A program made the position numbers and the translations under genes. The notes beneath the pieces were generated by a model, which saw only the letters and a list, made by a program, of their open reading frames with translations, searched no databases and was not told the DNA's origin. From contig JBASCW010000038.1 in assembly GCA_049651845.1 (NCBI GenBank), positions 1 to 64,000 on the forward strand: a stretch of DNA of 64,000 nucleotides. The letters run 5' to 3'. Origin of the DNA: RBG-16-66-20 sp049651845 (GTDB taxonomy: Bacteria > Pseudomonadota > Gammaproteobacteria > Burkholderiales > SG8-39). Below, piece after piece: positions 1-8,406 of this stretch. Position 1 is the first letter of the stretch. Every line of letters begins with the position of its first letter.

Positions 1-125
1 CCCCCGTACTTCTTGGCCAGGATGTGCGTCATCGCCGCCGTCAGCGTCGTCTTGCCATGATCCACGTGCCCGATCGTGCCCACGTTCAGGTGCGGCTTGG
101 TCCTCTCAAATTTGCCTTTGGCCAT
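1..125 (-). CDS. tuf: Elongation factor Tu, 5' part only
   Basis: EF-Tu is the GTPase that delivers aminoacyl-tRNA to the ribosome. Only the first 41 codons are in the window; the gene runs off the left edge. The start ATG is at 125, and the protein opens with the conserved MAKGKFERTKPHLNVGTIGH, followed by the P-loop (GHVDHGKT) of the G domain. It lies directly downstream of tRNA-Thr, tRNA-Gly and tRNA-Tyr on the same strand. This is the classical tRNA-tufB arrangement of proteobacteria, so it is probably cotranscribed with them from the promoter near 531-559. The Shine-Dalgarno sequence is weak. Identity is certain; which tuf copy it is cannot be told from the window. Confidence 0.97.
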   Translation of the reverse strand, partial: MAKGKFERTKPHLNVGTIGHVDHGKTTLTAAMTHILAKKYG

Positions 126-170
126 GACGGAATGCCTATGCGTTGAAGTTTGTGTTGGTCGAAACAGTCC

Positions 171-245
<75 letters not shown>

Positions 246-288
246 CGCCGCATTTCGTCCTGCGTATCCTGCGTCCGCCGTAAAGCTC

Positions 289-362
289 TGGAGCGGGTGA
301 AGGGAATCGAACCCTCGTCATAAGCTTGGAAGGCTTCTGCTCTGCCATTGAGCTACACCCGC
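289..362 (-). tRNA. tRNA-Gly (TCC anticodon)
   Basis: A cloverleaf on the minus strand has acceptor stem GCGGGTG/CACCCGC, T-loop GTTCGATTC and anticodon loop CTTCCAA, giving anticodon TCC (glycine). CCA is encoded in the genome (289-291). It is the middle tRNA of the Tyr-Gly-Thr trio upstream of tuf, 43 nt from tRNA-Thr. Confidence 0.95.
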
Positions 363-430
363 CGCGTTTGCCTGACACTTCACTTCACCCATATCTCAGT
401 CCGCCAACTCAGACGATTGCCCGAAATCGC

Positions 431-517
431 TGGTGGAGGGGGTTGGATTCGAACCAACGTAGGCGCAAGGCCAACAGATTTACAGTCTGCCCCCTTTAGC
501 CGCTCGGGCACCCCTCC
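431..517 (-). tRNA. tRNA-Tyr (GTA anticodon)
   Basis: An 87-nt class II tRNA on the minus strand with a long variable arm, acceptor stem GGAGGGG, T-loop GTTCGAATC and anticodon loop CTGTAAA, giving anticodon GTA (tyrosine). CCA is encoded at 431-433. It is the first gene of the tRNA-tuf transcription unit, with its 5' end 13 nt past the -10 box. Confidence 0.95.
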
Positions 518-530
518 GGCGGAACCTGAA

Positions 531-559
531 ATTATGTCTTATTTCCGTCAGTTAGACAA
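531..559 (-). promoter_or_regulatory. Sigma-70 promoter of the tRNA-tuf unit
   Basis: Reading leftward, a -35 box TTGTCT (559-554), a 17-nt spacer and a -10 box CATAAT (536-531) stand just before the 5' end of tRNA-Tyr at 517. Spacing and position fit a housekeeping promoter for the tRNA-tuf transcript. It is seen by eye only. Confidence 0.7.
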
Positions 560-706
560 GAACCTCGGGGGTTTACGCGACCAGGGCAGCAACGGGTGTT
601 CCCCCTCGCCCGCCGGAGGAGGGTCTCCGCCCTGTGCAGTCAACCCGTCCGAACCGCCAAAAGTCCCGGACAAACAGCCAAATAGGCGCCAATCCTGCAG
701 CGGAAA

Positions 707-736
707 TTTCGTTCCCGGGCGCAGCCGCATTATCAT
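707..736 (+). promoter_or_regulatory. Putative promoter of the response regulator gene
   Basis: A -10-like TATCAT (731-736) ends 6 nt before the GTG start at 743, with a weak -35 candidate TTTCGT around 707-712. If real, transcription would start at or next to the start codon, giving a leaderless mRNA. The remaining part of 560-706 holds no gene that can be supported. Confidence 0.35.
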
Positions 737-742
737 CGGTGC

Positions 743-1435
743 GTGCGCATAGCTATCCTCGAGGACGATCCGGACCAGCTGGCCCTGCTGCAGCGCTGGC
801 TGGTGCAGGACGGGCACGATGTGCACGGCTACCTGACCGGGCGCGAGGCGATGACGCGCGCCACGCGCGAGAGCTTCGACCTGTACGTACTCGACTGGCA
901 GGTTCCGGACGTCTCGGGCACCGAAGTCCTGCAATGGCTGCGCAACAACGTCTCGCGCCGCGTGCCGATCCTGTTCGTCACGGTGCGCGACTCGGAGCAG
1001 GACATCGTGTTCGCGCTCGAGAGCGGCGCCGACGACTACATGATCAAGCCGGCGCGGCAGAACGAGCTGCTCGCGCGCGTGCACGCGCTGCTGCGGCGCG
1101 CGTACCCGCGCGAGGACGAGAAGCAGTTGTCGTTTCCGCCTTTCGAGATCGACACCCAGCGCGGCGAGATCCGCCGCGCCGGAGCCAGGATCGAGCTCAC
1201 GCCCAAGGAGTTCGATCTCGCCGTGGTGCTGTTCCGCAACATCGGCAGGCTCATGTCCCGCGGCCACCTGCAGGAGGCGGTCTGGGGCCGCTCGGGCGAG
1301 CTGGCGACGCGCACCGTGGACACCCACGTCAGCCAGGTGCGCAAGAAGCTCGATTTGCGCACCGAATCCGGATTCAGGGTGGTGCCGGTCTACAACTATG
1401 GCTACCGCCTGGAGCAGATCGGCGGCGCGGCCTGA
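743..1435 (+). CDS. OmpR/PhoB-family response regulator (orphan)
   Basis: A two-component response regulator of 230 aa. The N-terminal receiver domain (about 1-120) has the acidic pair EDD near residue 7, a phospho-acceptor Asp in the stretch LYVLDWQVPD, and the conserved Lys in DDYMIKPARQ. The C-terminal winged-helix DNA-binding domain (about 130-230) carries ELTPKEFDLAVVLFRN and the recognition-helix region RTVDTHVSQVRKKL. It should act as a transcription factor once phosphorylated. No histidine kinase is adjacent, so its partner is unknown. It converges on the end of the msh operon (30 nt gap), so control of the pilus is possible but only suggested by position. The start is GTG at 743; the next residues, MRIAILEDD, fit the family N-terminus. 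Confidence 0.88.
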   Translation: MRIAILEDDPDQLALLQRWLVQDGHDVHGYLTGREAMTRATRESFDLYVLDWQVPDVSGTEVLQWLRNNVSRRVPILFVTVRDSEQDIVFALESGADDYMIKPARQNELLARVHALLRRAYPREDEKQLSFPPFEIDTQRGEIRRAGARIELTPKEFDLAVVLFRNIGRLMSRGHLQEAVWGRSGELATRTVDTHVSQVRKKLDLRTESGFRVVPVYNYGYRLEQIGGAA

Positions 1436-1465
1436 CGGCCAGCGCGAGCGCAATCGAACGCGGTC

Positions 1466-2689
1466 CTAGCGCAGCGCGCGCAGGCGCTGCTCGGCGAGAT
1501 GGTTGAGTTCGGAACCCGCGGGCGCGATCGCGAGCACGCGCTTGTAGGCGTCCGTTGCCTCGGCGCGCTGCCCCTGCGCCTCCAGCGAAATGCCCAGACC
1601 GGCCCAAGCGGGCCCGCTGTCGGGCAGACCGCGAAGAGCAGCGCGGAATGATTCGATCGCCTCAGGATGCCTGCCCAGGCGCTGCAGCACAGTGCCCAGG
1701 ATCGACTGGTACTCCGGGTTCGCCTGCGCGGCGCCGCGCACGCCGTTCAGCACCTCGAGCGCGGCCGCAAATTCCCGCCGCCCGGCGTGGATGCGCGCCA
1801 GCACCAGCGCGAACTGCACGTTGACCGGATTGAGGGCCATGCCTTCCTGGAGCAGCTTGCGCGCCTCGTCGATGCGCCGCTGCTCGAGGTGCAGCGCGAT
1901 CAGCGCCTGCCTCGCGGCCTCGTGCGCCGGCGCAATGGCGAGGGCCGCGCCGAACGACTCTTCCGCCTCGCTGACGCGCCCCTGGTTGAGCAGCGTCGCG
2001 CCGCGGCGGAACTCGGCTTCCGCCCGGTCCTCGGCGCTGCGCGTGCGGTCCACCTTCTGAACGCGCCCGGATGCTTGCGCCGGCGCAGGCAGGATGCGCG
2101 CCGGGGGGACGTCCAGACCGAGCTTGGCCGCGGCAGCCGGCTTTGCGGCCAGCTTGTCGTCGGATACCCGCTTCGCTGGCGCCGGAGCCGCCTGCACCGC
2201 AGGCTTCGCAGGTTGAGCGGCAAGGGGTTTCTCCGCGGCAGGCTTGACCTTTTCGGCCGCCTTCTCCGCCACCGGTTCCTTGGCGGGCACCGCGGCAGGG
2301 GCGGCCGCAGGCACGGGCACGGGTGCTGGAGCGGTCGCGGGCGTCGCCGCGGCCACGACTGCCGGCGCGGGAGCAACGACGGGCGCGGCCGCAGGTGCGG
2401 GTGCCGGCGCGGGAGCTGCAGCAGCGGGCGCCGGCGTGCGCGGCGTGCTCTTCGCCGCCTCGAGCGCAAGCTCGGTGGCGACCGGCTGGCGCGGCTGCAG
2501 CTGCCAGGCGATCCAGGCCACCCAGGCCACCGCGATGATCATCAGCAAGGCGATGATGCGCCAGAACCACTCGCGGTCCTTGCGCGGCGCGCTCACGCTG
2601 CGCACCTGCGAGATTGCCGCGTCCGCACCGGGATCGGCGCGACCCTGCCGGCGATCGAGGTCCTGCAGCATCTTGTTGATGATGCTCAT
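1466..2689 (-). CDS. mshN: MSHA biogenesis protein MshN-like, TPR protein
   Basis: A 407-aa accessory protein of the MSHA-type pilus. It opens with MSIINKMLQDLDRRQ, a hallmark of MshN, followed by one transmembrane helix (about residues 40-62, rich in W, I and A). A long Ala/Pro-rich linker (about 70-190) probably crosses the periplasm. The C-terminal half has tetratricopeptide-type helix pairs, including the segment AEAEFRRGATLLNQGRVSEA. The role is probably scaffolding around the secretin and assembly platform. It is the last gene of the mshI-to-mshN unit, 13 nt after mshM. An upstream in-frame codon exists, but the ATG at 2689 gives the conserved N-terminus. Confidence 0.85.
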   Translation of the reverse strand: MSIINKMLQDLDRRQGRADPGADAAISQVRSVSAPRKDREWFWRIIALLMIIAVAWVAWIAWQLQPRQPVATELALEAAKSTPRTPAPAAAAPAPAPAPAAAPVVAPAPAVVAAATPATAPAPVPVPAAAPAAVPAKEPVAEKAAEKVKPAAEKPLAAQPAKPAVQAAPAPAKRVSDDKLAAKPAAAAKLGLDVPPARILPAPAQASGRVQKVDRTRSAEDRAEAEFRRGATLLNQGRVSEAEESFGAALAIAPAHEAARQALIALHLEQRRIDEARKLLQEGMALNPVNVQFALVLARIHAGRREFAAALEVLNGVRGAAQANPEYQSILGTVLQRLGRHPEAIESFRAALRGLPDSGPAWAGLGISLEAQGQRAEATDAYKRVLAIAPAGSELNHLAEQRLRALR

Positions 2690-2702
2690 CGGTACCGCGG
2701 AT

Positions 2703-3569
2703 TCAGTCGGATGCGCGCGTGAAGCGCAGCCGCGGCCACCAGCTTCGTCCTGCGGACGCGGCAGCCGGCGTATCGCCGATCGCCGCCACCACATGCCGCC
2801 GCTCCACGCGGTGGCCGCCCTCGCCGAACACCAGCAGCAGCGACTTGTGGGCGAGGATGTTCACCAGGCGCGGCACGCCGCGGCTGCCGCGGTGCAAGGC
2901 GTTCACCGCGCCGTCGGAGAACAGCGGCTCGCGCGCATAGCCCGCGATCGCCAGGCGATGCGCGGCGTAGGCGCCGACTTCGTCGCGGTCCAGGCCGGTG
3001 AGGCTGAAATGAAAGGTGATCCGTTGCAGCAGCTGCCGGATCGAGGGCTCCTCGAGGCGGCGGTCGAGTTCGGGCTGGCCGAACAGCACCACGTGCAGGA
3101 GCTTGCGCTTCTCGGTCTCGAGATTGGTGAGCAGGCGCACCGCCTCCAGCGTCTCGAGCGGCATCGCCTGGCATTCGTCCATGCACAGCACGACGCGCTT
3201 GCGCAGGCGCGCGAGGTCGAGCAGGCACTTGTTGATGCTCTTCAGCAGGCGATGCTGGTCGACGCCGACGTCGATGGCGACGCCGAGCTCCTCGGCGATC
3301 GCCAGCAGCAGCCCGCGCGGATCCAGCGTCGGGTTCGGGATGTAGGCGCTGACCCAGCCCGAATCGAGCGTGCCGAGGAACTTGCGGCACAGCAGCGTCT
3401 TGCCGGTGCCGACCTCGCCCGTGATCTTGATGAAGCCCTCGCCGTTGGCGAGCGCGACCAGCAGCGTGTTCAGCCCCTGCTGCGTGCCGCGGCCGGCGTA
3501 GAAGAAGCTCGTGTCCGGCGTGATGCCGAACGGCGGCTCGCGCAGGCCGAAGTAGCTGACGTAGTTCAC
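2703..3569 (-). CDS. mshM: MshM/ExeA-like AAA ATPase
   Basis: A 288-aa cytoplasmic ATPase of the ExeA/MshM family. It begins NYVSYFGLREPPFGITPD, the typical N-terminus. A Walker A motif GEVGTGKT lies near residue 51 and a Walker B-like VVLCMDECQAM near 145. Members of the family help localise or assemble the outer-membrane secretin using ATP. The start is GTG at 3569, overlapping the mshL stop by 4 nt, so translation is probably coupled. Unlike ExeA, there is no C-terminal peptidoglycan-binding segment, which is usual for MshM. Confidence 0.9.
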   Translation of the reverse strand: MNYVSYFGLREPPFGITPDTSFFYAGRGTQQGLNTLLVALANGEGFIKITGEVGTGKTLLCRKFLGTLDSGWVSAYIPNPTLDPRGLLLAIAEELGVAIDVGVDQHRLLKSINKCLLDLARLRKRVVLCMDECQAMPLETLEAVRLLTNLETEKRKLLHVVLFGQPELDRRLEEPSIRQLLQRITFHFSLTGLDRDEVGAYAAHRLAIAGYAREPLFSDGAVNALHRGSRGVPRLVNILAHKSLLLVFGEGGHRVERRHVVAAIGDTPAAASAGRSWWPRLRFTRASD

Positions 3570-5335
3570 TGTCGATAGCCCCTAGCGTCGGGCAAGTTGA
3601 GCTGCTCGAAGCGCTCGCGCGCCTCGTCGAAGCCTTCGTCCCAGCTGCGGTCGCCCTGGATGATCGTCGGCTTGAGCAGGATCACCATTTCCTTCTTCAC
3701 CACCGCCTTGTTCGCGCTGCCGAGAAGCCCGCCGAAACTCGAGGTGGCGCCCGGCAACCCGCCCCGGCTGTCGCGCGTATCGAGCTTCATCAGGCCGCCG
3801 AGCGCGACGATGTTGCCGTTGCCCACGCGCACGATGGTGTCGGTTTCGCTCACGTTGCTCTTGGCGAGCGGCAGCGTCAGGCTGCCCGCGGCGCCCAGGT
3901 TGATGTCCTTGTTGTCGGTGGTGACCTGGCTCACCGAAGGGTGAATGTGCAGGATGATCTGGTCGTTCTCGTCGATCTGCGGCGTTACGTCCAGCACGAT
4001 GCCCGAGAAGAAGGGCTGCACCGTGACTGTGGGTATGGGCGTACCCGTGGAAACGCCCGCAGCCGTGGCGACGGTGGTAGCCGACTGGATGTTGGTCACG
4101 AAGAACTCGTCCGTTCCCACCTTGAGCACGGCCTTCTGGTTGTTCAGCGTCGCCACGCGCGGGCTGGAGAGCACCTGCGTGTTGCCCTGCGATTCGAGGA
4201 AGCTCATCAGCGCGGCGAAGCTCGCCGTCTGCAGCGCAAGCCCGAATACCGAAGCGCCGCCGCCGAGCGCGAAATTGATCAGGTTGGCTCCCGGCAGCGC
4301 GCCAAATCCCCCGGTTCCGGGAGAGGGGCTGGCGGGCGACCCCTGGACGGTCGCGCCCGTGATGAGCGGGCCGGAACGTTCCTGAAGTATCGTGCCTGCG
4401 CGCGCTTGTCCGATCGACGAGCCCGTGGTCGGAAACGCCGCCCAGTTGATGCCGGACTGGAATCCCGCGGCCAGTTCGACGTCGATGATCTTGGCCTCGA
4501 GCATGACCTGGCGTTCGACCGCAATGCGCGTCGCGCGCAGATACTGCTCGACGTTGCGAAGTTCCATCGGGAGCGCGCGCACCAGCACCACGCCCGAATT
4601 CGGCGTGACCACGACGTTGCGGCCCTCGCCGGCGCCGACGATGGCCATCAGCGAGCTGCGCAGGTCCGCCCAGAAATCGTTCTGCGTGCGCGTCGTGACG
4701 CGGCTGCTGTCGAGGCCGCGCGTCGTGGTTTGCGCTCCCGGGGGCGTGAGCAGGCCGCCCGCCGTCGCCACCGATCCGGGCGCTGACCCGGACCCGGTCG
4801 CGTCGGTCACCGAGCCGGACTGCACGCGCACGTCCGACAGGCCGCGGCGGTCGCCCATGATGTAGTTGACCTTGAAGATGCGCGTCTGCATTCCGGCCGA
4901 GTGGATGATGACGCGCGTGCCGTCGATCTTGTAGTCGTAGCCGAACAGCTCGCGGATCGAGTCGAGCGCCTCGCGCACCGTCACGTCCTTGAGGTTGATC
5001 GAGATCGCGCCCGTCACCGAAGGGTGCACCAGCATGCTGTAGCGCGTGCCCGATACGATCGAGTTGAACACCTGGTGCGCCGGGGCATTGTTCACCGACA
5101 GGTCGAAGCGCGGGTCGATCGGCTTGCCGCGGGCCGAGGGCATCTCCATGCGCAGCGGCGGCAGCAGCGCCTGCTCGACCGCCTCAGCCTTCGGCTCGGC
5201 CGACTTGCGCTCGGACGCCGCCTTGCCGAGCTCGGAGCGGATGGCCGGATCCACGCCGGGTGAGACCGGCGGCGGCGCGACGCAGCCGCCCAGTGCCAGG
5301 GTCAACGCCATCGCGACGACGATTCGTGTTTTCAC
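3566..5335 (-). CDS. mshL: MshL-type secretin (outer-membrane pilus channel)
   Basis: A 589-aa secretin forming the outer-membrane ring through which the pilus passes. The N-terminal lipoprotein signal MALTLALGGCVAPPP puts the lipidated Cys at about residue 18. A secretin/TonB short N-terminal domain follows (ISINLKDVTVREALDSI), then an N1-type domain and the C-terminal secretin beta-domain (about 380-560) with VLSSPRVATLNNQKAVLKVG and VALGGLMKLDTRDS. The start is GTG at 5335, overlapping mshK by 4 nt. It lies in the mshK-L-M order known from Vibrio MSHA loci. Assignment as MshL rather than PilQ rests on length and neighbours. Confidence 0.93.
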   Translation of the reverse strand: MKTRIVVAMALTLALGGCVAPPPVSPGVDPAIRSELGKAASERKSAEPKAEAVEQALLPPLRMEMPSARGKPIDPRFDLSVNNAPAHQVFNSIVSGTRYSMLVHPSVTGAISINLKDVTVREALDSIRELFGYDYKIDGTRVIIHSAGMQTRIFKVNYIMGDRRGLSDVRVQSGSVTDATGSGSAPGSVATAGGLLTPPGAQTTTRGLDSSRVTTRTQNDFWADLRSSLMAIVGAGEGRNVVVTPNSGVVLVRALPMELRNVEQYLRATRIAVERQVMLEAKIIDVELAAGFQSGINWAAFPTTGSSIGQARAGTILQERSGPLITGATVQGSPASPSPGTGGFGALPGANLINFALGGGASVFGLALQTASFAALMSFLESQGNTQVLSSPRVATLNNQKAVLKVGTDEFFVTNIQSATTVATAAGVSTGTPIPTVTVQPFFSGIVLDVTPQIDENDQIILHIHPSVSQVTTDNKDINLGAAGSLTLPLAKSNVSETDTIVRVGNGNIVALGGLMKLDTRDSRGGLPGATSSFGGLLGSANKAVVKKEMVILLKPTIIQGDRSWDEGFDEARERFEQLNLPDARGYRQ

Positions 5336-5745
5336 TTTGCGCCTCCGTGCGGACCGGGCCCTTGCGCTGCTGCGCCGACGCGCGCGCGGCTCGCGCCGCG
5401 CTTCACCGCGCGCTTTTCGACGCCGGGATACAGCTTGAGGGTTTCCGTCTCTTCGCCCTGCTTGAGCACCACTTCGGTCTCCGAGATCTTGACCAGCTGC
5501 GCGTCCCCATACGTTCCACCCAGCGGCACCATGGTGCCGTCGATGACCGCGACCTTGCGTCCGCCCGAGAACAGCACGCTCTGCAGCTGCTTGCCGGCGG
5601 GCGGCGCCTCGCCTTCCTGCTCGGCACTCGCGCTTGGCGGCCGTGTCGGGTCGGCAAACGCCTGCGCGCGCGCCTCGGGCATCGTCAGCCAGCCGGCGGC
5701 GAGGATCAGGGCACCGAAAACTGCGGCGCTCATACGATCAGCCAT
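5332..5745 (-). CDS. mshK: MshK-like pilus assembly protein
   Basis: A small 137-aa exported protein in the mshK position. An N-terminal hydrophobic segment ends in ARAQA, a probable signal peptidase site near residue 28. This is followed by FADPTRPP, the motif that starts GspC/PilP-like HR domains. The rest (LQSVLFSGGRKVAVIDGTMV) resembles the HR-domain fold that contacts the secretin. The start used is ATG 5745. ATG 5733 would give a 4-nt overlap with mshJ and is an equally plausible start. The function is inferred: it links the inner-membrane complex to MshL. Confidence 0.78.
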   Translation of the reverse strand: MADRMSAAVFGALILAAGWLTMPEARAQAFADPTRPPSASAEQEGEAPPAGKQLQSVLFSGGRKVAVIDGTMVPLGGTYGDAQLVKISETEVVLKQGEETETLKLYPGVEKRAVKRGASRARVGAAAQGPGPHGGAK

Positions 5746-6419
5746 GCGAGGTCGAGGCTCATCGTATAGACCGAGAGCTTCAGCGTCACCTTGGGATGCG
5801 CCGCCACCGCGAGATCGAGCTTGCCCCAGTACATCTGGCTTGGCAGCTTCTCCAGATCGCGCAGATAGTTGAGCAGATCGAGATAGGTGCCCGTGATCGT
5901 GATCTCGACGCCGTGCCGGTAGATCGTGCCGGGCGCGGCCGGCCTGGCGGCGGCGGGCTTCTCGGCCGCCGGCTTCTGCGCCGGCGCGGCCGGATCGATC
6001 GCCGCCACCGGCAGCGTGCGCATGTCGACGAGCTGCAGGCGCCGGTTCCTGCCGAGCAGCTCCTCGAGCAGCGCACCGATGCGCTCGTGCGAGACGAACT
6101 TGCGCTGCTCCTCCTTGAGCTTCACTTCGAGCTCGGCGGCGCGCGCGCGCTGGACCTCGATCCGCTTGCGCGTCGCCTGGTCCGGATCGGATTGGCGGGC
6201 GAGCGCCATCTGCTGGAGCTGCTCCTGCAATTTGCGGATCTCGCCCTGGCGCTGCTCGACGTCGCGCGACAGGCGCCGTTGCTTGGCGAGCTCGGGCTCG
6301 ATGAGCACGCTGCTCGCGAGCGCGATCACGGCCACCGCGGCGGCGGCGAAGATCATCAGGCGCTCGCGCAGCGACGCGGCCTCCATCTTGGTCACGTACT
6401 GCAGCCAGAGGCGCTTCAC
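5730..6419 (-). CDS. mshJ: MshJ-like (PilO/GspM-type) inner-membrane protein
   Basis: A 229-aa bitopic inner-membrane protein. A short cytoplasmic N-terminus (MKRLWLQYVTKMEAAS) precedes one transmembrane helix (about residues 20-42). A coiled-coil-rich segment (about 45-115, with RRLSRDVEQRQGEIRKLQEQ) and a ferredoxin-like C-terminal domain follow. This is the PilO/GspM architecture of the pilus alignment subcomplex. The GTG start at 6419 overlaps the stop of the upstream pilN-like gene (GTGA), indicating coupled translation. An internal ATG (MEAASL...) is the alternative start. Confidence 0.82.
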   Translation of the reverse strand: MKRLWLQYVTKMEAASLRERLMIFAAAAVAVIALASSVLIEPELAKQRRLSRDVEQRQGEIRKLQEQLQQMALARQSDPDQATRKRIEVQRARAAELEVKLKEEQRKFVSHERIGALLEELLGRNRRLQLVDMRTLPVAAIDPAAPAQKPAAEKPAAARPAAPGTIYRHGVEITITGTYLDLLNYLRDLEKLPSQMYWGKLDLAVAAHPKVTLKLSVYTMSLDLAWLIV

Positions 6420-7117
6420 TTCGCCCCCTTGGCGTCCGCGACGGCGGGTGGCGGCGTCGCGCCGCGCACGGCGGAGATGCTGAACTCGACGTAGCGCAAT
6501 GGCGCCGCCGGCGCCTTGGCGGCCGGAGTGCCGGCGCCAGGCGCGGCAGTCGGCTGCGGCTCGCGCTCTTCGCGCGCCGTAAGCCGCATTTCCGCGATGC
6601 GCCGGCCGCGCATGACTTCCTCGTTGTTCAGCGCGCGCACGTAGGCCGGCACGAGATCTGCGCGCAGCACCTTGCCGCCCAGTTGCAGATCGACCTCGTC
6701 GCCGCCGATGCTCACGCCGGTGAGCCAGACGCCGGCCATGGTCTGGCGCGCGAGCGCGCTCAGGTAGCGCGCGAAGCCCCCCGTGTTGCCGAGCGCGCCC
6801 GTGCGCAGCATCGCGAGCAGGTCCTCGCGCTGCTTGAGCTGCGCGGCCACGCGCGCGAGCTCGTCCTCGAGCGCCTTGCTGCGGCCCTGGGGCGAGAACT
6901 CGCGCGTGAACTTCGCGACCTGCTCGCTTTGCGCCTGCAGCTGCTTGCGGCTGTCGTCGGCGACGCGCGTGAGCTTGCGCGTCTCGAGCGTCTGATACGC
7001 GTAGAACACCAGGATGCCCGAGAGCAGCAGGCCCAGCGCCTGCAGCATCGTCACCGCAGAGAAATGCTTCTTCTTCTGCAGGAAGACCGGGTTGAAGAGG
7101 TTGATCTGCTGGGCCAT
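6416..7117 (-). CDS. PilN/MshI2-like inner-membrane alignment protein
   Basis: A 233-aa PilN-type protein. It begins MAQQINLFNP, the conserved N-terminal motif that in PilN binds the PilM-like cytoplasmic partner (here MshI). One transmembrane helix lies at about 22-42, then a coiled coil (about 45-105) and a small periplasmic domain. The C-terminal 35 residues are Ala/Pro-rich. It sits between mshI and mshJ, 12 nt after mshI, and with them forms the PilM-N-O-like alignment complex. The start ATG at 7117 is clear. Confidence 0.85.
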   Translation of the reverse strand: MAQQINLFNPVFLQKKKHFSAVTMLQALGLLLSGILVFYAYQTLETRKLTRVADDSRKQLQAQSEQVAKFTREFSPQGRSKALEDELARVAAQLKQREDLLAMLRTGALGNTGGFARYLSALARQTMAGVWLTGVSIGGDEVDLQLGGKVLRADLVPAYVRALNNEEVMRGRRIAEMRLTAREEREPQPTAAPGAGTPAAKAPAAPLRYVEFSISAVRGATPPPAVADAKGAK

Positions 7118-7129
7118 GGGCGCTCGCCG

Positions 7130-8068
7130 TCAGAGCGTCTTCGTCTCGTGGCGCAGCGATGCGCCGACTAGGTGGAAGAGCTGCCATTGCGCGGCCGCGT
7201 CGGGCTGTTCGCGGCCGCCGAAGCTCAGCCGCTCGAGCAGATCCACCCGCTCCACCGGCATGTCGAGATTCGCCTTCAGGTGCTCGTACAGGCCCGTATC
7301 CTCGGGCTCCGGCCCGAGCAGGACCTTCGCCACCGGCACGAAGTGGTACTGCCGGTCGAAATGGTCGAAGCTACGCTGCAGCTCCAGCACCACGCGGCCG
7401 AACAGCTCGTCGCGCAACTCCGGCGTGGCGCGCAGGATCTGCTTCATGCCGATCTCGATGCGCCGCGAGAGGTAGAGTTCGCCGCGGCAGGTGATGGTGA
7501 GCAGCCCGAAGTCTTCGTTGAAGTACAGCAGCGCGGCGCCGCGGCCCTCCGGCTCGTGCAGCGCCGAGATGTTGCGCTGCGCGACCTCCGGGATATCGAT
7601 CACCGACAGGGGGATGCGCGCGGACTCGAAGGACTTGATGCAGCCGCGGATGGTGTCGTTGCGCGCGGCGACCGCGTACATCGCGTGGTTGCGTCCCGCC
7701 TGCTCGGATTCCGGCGGAATGTCGAGCACATCCACGGTCGCGTCATCCACGTGGTAGTCGAGCAGATCCTTGATGCGCCAGCGGATCGCGCTCTTCAGCT
7801 CCGCGGCGGGCACGGTCGGGGCCTCAACCACCAGCATCTGGTATTCGCCGGGCCGCAACAGCGTCGCGCAGTGGTAGCGGTCGAAATCCAGCTCCTTCGC
7901 GAGCTTCTCGACCGCCCCGGGCTTGGCCTCGAACGCCGCGGCACCGAAACGCGCGATCGCGCTCTTGCCCGTCGCCGCGTGGCGACCATGCACGAAGCGC
8001 AACTCGCCCTCGCCGAGGGCGATCGCGAGCCAGCCTGGTTCCCTCTGCGCCGTGCCAAACCATTTCAT
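7130..8068 (-). CDS. mshI: MshI-like (PilM-type) actin-fold pilus protein
   Basis: A 312-aa cytoplasmic protein of the PilM/MshI family with an actin-like fold. The N-terminal region WLAIALGEGELRFVHG corresponds to the first phosphate loop. Segments such as AALLYFNEDFGLLTITC and the C-terminal FHLVGASLR also fit MshI. Its partner should be the PilN-like product encoded immediately downstream. It is the first gene of the leftward mshI-I2-J-K-L-M-N unit and has a strong promoter 30 nt upstream. The Shine-Dalgarno is weak, with ATG at 8068. Confidence 0.85.
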   Translation of the reverse strand: MKWFGTAQREPGWLAIALGEGELRFVHGRHAATGKSAIARFGAAAFEAKPGAVEKLAKELDFDRYHCATLLRPGEYQMLVVEAPTVPAAELKSAIRWRIKDLLDYHVDDATVDVLDIPPESEQAGRNHAMYAVAARNDTIRGCIKSFESARIPLSVIDIPEVAQRNISALHEPEGRGAALLYFNEDFGLLTITCRGELYLSRRIEIGMKQILRATPELRDELFGRVVLELQRSFDHFDRQYHFVPVAKVLLGPEPEDTGLYEHLKANLDMPVERVDLLERLSFGGREQPDAAAQWQLFHLVGASLRHETKTL

Positions 8069-8097
8069 TGTCGCGGCACCAATAATGACCCCACTTT

Positions 8098-8126
8098 AAG
8101 ATATAAGAGTAACATATTGTTGTCAA
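8098..8126 (-). promoter_or_regulatory. Strong sigma-70 promoter of mshI-N
   Basis: Reading leftward, a perfect -35 TTGACA (8126-8121), an exact 17-nt spacer and a -10 TATCTT (8103-8098) lie in a local AT-rich island (8090-8140) about 30 nt before the mshI start. This is the best consensus promoter in the window and should drive the secretin/alignment operon. Confidence 0.8.
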
Positions 8127-8406
8127 TAGGCTTTTTACAACGGATTGGCGCCCGTTTGTGACGCCATCGATTTATCCGATTATCCGATCCGCTGGCAGCT
8201 TGCCCGGATCGGCCAGCGAAGTGGCCGCAATACTAGGTGCGCAAGGGGAGAAACGCTGTGAGCAATTGCAATGCGGCTGGAATTTGTGGGCCGTGCGGCA
8301 GCCGAAATCGAAAGAATGTGTCCGCTTCGAGCCTGGCGGCGATGACCGGCGCGCCTGCCGTGACCGGCGCCCTTGAGAACCTGCGGTTCCCCGGTATTCT
8401 TGGCCG
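8127..8406. other. Intergenic region between mshI and mshQ
   Basis: This 280-nt divergent spacer contains no supported gene. On the + strand a loose promoter-like pair (TTGTGA at 8156-8161 and ATTATC at 8179-8184, 17-nt spacer) precedes the closer mshQ promoter. I looked for a c-di-GMP riboswitch (GEMM) and found no convincing match. What the segment 8190-8370 does is unclear. Confidence 0.4.
8373..8400 (+). promoter_or_regulatory. Promoter of mshQ, probably leaderless
   Basis: A -35 TTGAGA (8373-8378), a 16-nt spacer and a -10 TATTCT (8395-8400) end only 6 nt before the mshQ ATG at 8407. Transcription would start at about the A of ATG, and no Shine-Dalgarno sequence is available, so a leaderless mRNA is predicted. 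Confidence 0.6.

Noticed and set aside
8190..8370. Possible c-di-GMP (GEMM) riboswitch before mshQ
   Set aside because: A GAAA-like loop and GC stems are present, but the conserved GGGACGCAAAGCC-type core is missing.
8158..8376. Small plus-strand open frame in the mshI-mshQ gap
   Set aside because: No Shine-Dalgarno, no recognisable product, ends just before the mshQ promoter; kept only as non-coding spacer.
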